From NCBI GenBank assembly GCA_900545615.1, contig UQZM01000050.1:1-14783 (forward strand): DNA of 14,783 nt. The letters are read 5' to 3'. The position numbers and the translations under genes were made by a program. The notes beneath the pieces are model-generated. The model had not been told where the DNA came from. It saw nothing but the letters and a program-made list of their open reading frames with translations, and searched no databases. Positions 12,950 through 14,783 of the stretch are shown here, piece by piece; position 1 is the first letter of the stretch, and each line of letters opens with the position of its first letter. This DNA comes from an uncultured Collinsella sp. GTDB lineage: Bacteria; Actinomycetota; Coriobacteriia; Coriobacteriales; Coriobacteriaceae.

Positions 12950-14644
12950 ATGGCAACTGTTGCCGCACCTATCGACGCTACGTCGACCGCCGCTTGGAAG
13001 GCGCTCGAGGCCCATCAGGAGAAGCTCGAGGCCGAGGGTATCGACCTTAAGGCATGGTTCGCTGCCGATGCAGAGCGCGTGAACAAGCTGAGCTTTGACG
13101 CCGGCGACCTGCACTTCGACCTGTCCAAGAACCTGGTGACCGATGAGACCGTCAAGCTGCTGTGCGATCTTGCCCGCGAGGTGAAGCTCGAGGAGCGCCG
13201 CGACGCCATGTTCTCCGGCGAGCACATCAACACCACCGAGGACCGCGCTGTTCTGCACACCGCACTGCGCCGTCCGGCAAGCGAGAAGGGCCAGCTCATC
13301 GTTGACGGCCAGGATGTCGTCGCCGACGTGCACGAGGTCCTCGATCGCATGTATGCCTTCGCCGAGCGCGTGCGCTCCGGTGAGTGGAAGGGCGTAACCG
13401 GTAAGAAGATCGAGCACCTGGTGTCCATCGGCATCGGTGGCTCCGATCTGGGCCCGGTCATGGCCTACGAGGCTCTGCGTCCCTACGCCGACGCCGGTAT
13501 CGACTGCCGCTACATCTCCAACATCGACCCCAACGATCAGGCCGAGAAGCTCCGCGGCCTCGATCCCGAGACCACGCTCGTGATCATCGTCTCCAAGACC
13601 TTCACCACGCTCGAGACCCTCACCAACGCTCGCGAGGTCAAGACCTGGATGCTCGAGCAGCTCAAGGCTCAGGGCGCCATCGACGGCTCCGATGAGCAGA
13701 ACGCCGAGGCCGTGGCAAAGCACTTCGTCGCCGTCTCCACCGCGCTCGAGAAGGTCGAGGCCTTCGGCATCGACCCTGCCAACGCCTTCGGTTTCTGGAA
13801 CTGGGTCGGCGGCCGCTATTCTGTCGACTCCGCCGTGGGCCTGTCGCTGATCGTCGTGCTCGGCCCCGAGCGTTTCCAGCAGTTCCTCGAGGGCTTCCAC
13901 GCCATCGACGAGTACTTCTGCAATACCCCGCTCGAGAACAACGCCGTCGCGCTGATGGGCCTGCTCAACGTCTGGTACGTCAACTTCTTCGGTTCCAAGA
14001 GCCACGCCGTGCTGCCGTACTGCCAGTACCTGCATCGTTTCCCGGCCTACCTGCAGCAGCTCACCATGGAGTCCAACGGCAAGCATGTCCGCTGGGACGG
14101 CAGCGCCGTGACCTCCGACACCGGTGAGATCTTCTGGGGCGAGCCCGGCACCAACGGTCAGCACGCCTTCTACCAGCTGCTGCACCAGGGCACCGTGGTG
14201 GTCCCGGCCGATTTCATCGCCTTCGCCAATACCGCAAACCCTGCGACCGACAGCGGCCAGGATGTCCACGAGCTGTTCCTGGGCAACTTCCTGGCCCAGA
14301 CCAAGGCGCTCGCCTTTGGTAAGACGGCCGACGAGGTTCGTGCCGAGGGCACGCCCGAGCAGATCGTCCCGGCTCGCTGCTTTGAGGGTAACCGTCCGAC
14401 GACCTCGATCTTTGGCGACACGCTGACCCCGTTCGCACTCGGCGAGCTCATCGCCCTGTACGAGCACATCACGTTTGTCGAGGGCACGGTCTGGGGCATC
14501 GACTCCTACGACCAGTGGGGCGTCGAGCTGGGCAAGCAGCTTGCCAAGCAGATCACCCCGGCCTTCCACGACGACGCCGCCAAGGCCGAGCAGGACGCTT
14601 CGACCCAGGCGCTCATCGAGTTCTATCGCGCGCACCGCAAGTAG
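12950..14644 (+). CDS. pgi: Glucose-6-phosphate isomerase
   Basis: A 564-residue cytoplasmic enzyme that interconverts glucose 6-phosphate and fructose 6-phosphate in glycolysis and gluconeogenesis. The sugar-phosphate loop SIGIGGSDLGP is at 159-169 and SKTFTTLET at 215-223. PGI signature 1 (VGGRYSVDSAVGLS) is at 286-299 and signature 2 (GIDSYDQWGVELGK) at 516-529. Catalytic residues are E374 (MESNGK), H405 (TNGQHAF) and K529. The length is that of the long bacterial/eukaryotic class. ATG 12950 is chosen for AGGAGG (12939-12944), 5 nt upstream; the longer in-frame start would fall in the leader hairpin. Third codon positions are very rich in C and G, as expected for a highly expressed gene here. 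It is transcribed alone between its own leader and terminator. Confidence 0.98.
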   Translation: MATVAAPIDATSTAAWKALEAHQEKLEAEGIDLKAWFAADAERVNKLSFDAGDLHFDLSKNLVTDETVKLLCDLAREVKLEERRDAMFSGEHINTTEDRAVLHTALRRPASEKGQLIVDGQDVVADVHEVLDRMYAFAERVRSGEWKGVTGKKIEHLVSIGIGGSDLGPVMAYEALRPYADAGIDCRYISNIDPNDQAEKLRGLDPETTLVIIVSKTFTTLETLTNAREVKTWMLEQLKAQGAIDGSDEQNAEAVAKHFVAVSTALEKVEAFGIDPANAFGFWNWVGGRYSVDSAVGLSLIVVLGPERFQQFLEGFHAIDEYFCNTPLENNAVALMGLLNVWYVNFFGSKSHAVLPYCQYLHRFPAYLQQLTMESNGKHVRWDGSAVTSDTGEIFWGEPGTNGQHAFYQLLHQGTVVVPADFIAFANTANPATDSGQDVHELFLGNFLAQTKALAFGKTADEVRAEGTPEQIVPARCFEGNRPTTSIFGDTLTPFALGELIALYEHITFVEGTVWGIDSYDQWGVELGKQLAKQITPAFHDDAAKAEQDASTQALIEFYRAHRK

Positions 14645-14677
14645 TCGCTGCTGTTAACGTATCGCGCCTTATAGTCA

Positions 14678-14710
14678 GGGGCCCGTATCCTATCGGATGC
14701 GGGCCCCTTT
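14678..14710 (+). terminator. Intrinsic terminator of pgi
   Basis: A 13-bp GC-rich stem (14678-14690 with 14695-14707, one G-U pair) and a TATC loop are followed by TTT. It lies 33 nt after the pgi stop. Confidence 0.85.
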
Positions 14711-14728
14711 GCTTCAAGACTTTAGTCC

Positions 14729-14749
14729 GCTGGCCGCGCAGCGGCCAGC
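14729..14749. repeat. Hairpin with 9-bp perfect stem
   Basis: GCTGGCCGC (14729-14737) and GCGGCCAGC (14741-14749) pair perfectly around GCA and are followed by TTTAAA. It may be a second terminator or the first half of a two-hairpin repeat. Confidence 0.6.
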
Positions 14750-14755
14750 TTTAAA

Positions 14756-14774
14756 CCACCCGCTACGCGGGTGG
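14756..14774. repeat. Hairpin with 8-bp perfect stem, possible mobile-element end
   Basis: CCACCCGC (14756-14763) and GCGGGTGG (14767-14774) pair perfectly around TAC. Short GC hairpins after TTTAAA are common at ends of IS200/IS605-like elements and in REP sequences. The window ends 9 bp later, so the call cannot be tested here. Confidence 0.5.
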
Positions 14775-14783
14775 AGACAAACG

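Noticed and set aside
12884..14635. Minus-strand frame of 583 codons opposite pgi
   Set aside because: An antisense shadow of a gene with strong third-position GC; Gly/Leu/Val/Asp-rich with no domain.

Overview
The window looks like chromosomal DNA of a high-GC Gram-positive gut anaerobe of the Coriobacteriia, most likely Collinsella or a close relative. This is an inference from three things: GC-rich third codon positions, a Gram-positive surface protein with an LPxxG sorting signal, and a Gram-positive type SOS box. No rRNA, tRNA, CRISPR array, phage gene or complete insertion sequence was found.

Layout. (1) Positions 1-2133: a Gfo/Idh/MocA oxidoreductase and endonuclease IV (nfo). Each is preceded by a copy of the same long hairpin repeat, sitting directly before its ribosome binding site. 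(2) Positions 2195-5444: a polar amino-acid ABC importer operon with a promoter, lipoprotein binding protein, weak intercistronic hairpin, permease with an extra extracytoplasmic domain, ATPase and terminator. (3) Positions 5516-7246: a divergent metal/redox pair. Leftward run a DUF3793 protein and a short-chain flavodoxin; rightward runs a small membrane-anchored heavy-metal-associated (HMA) protein. A palindrome overlaps the leftward promoter, and a copper-sensor (CsoR-type) operator precedes the HMA gene. (4) Positions 7519-10071: an 850-residue sortase-anchored surface protein that reads as a seven-bladed beta-propeller interrupted by a helical insert. (5) Positions 10068-12065, leftward: a damage-inducible cassette of a Y-family DNA polymerase and a YolD-like partner, driven by a consensus promoter with two LexA-type boxes. 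(6) Positions 12067-12831: an isolated, degenerate N-terminal domain of iron-containing alcohol dehydrogenase, bracketed by three copies of a 35-bp hairpin repeat. (7) Positions 12874-14710: glucose-6-phosphate isomerase (pgi) with a leader hairpin and terminator. (8) Two more hairpins close the window.

Most genes are known families. The less ordinary content is in the non-coding structure: two hairpin repeat families, the metal-type operators, the tandem SOS boxes, and a perfect intrinsic terminator hidden inside the antisense strand of the yolD-like gene. Several proteins also have unusual architecture: the permease fusion, the interrupted propeller, the half-length dehydrogenase, the polymerase insertion and the Cys-rich insertion in DUF3793. 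I did not find a clear-cut undescribed multi-gene system. All family names rest on reading motifs, not on database searches.
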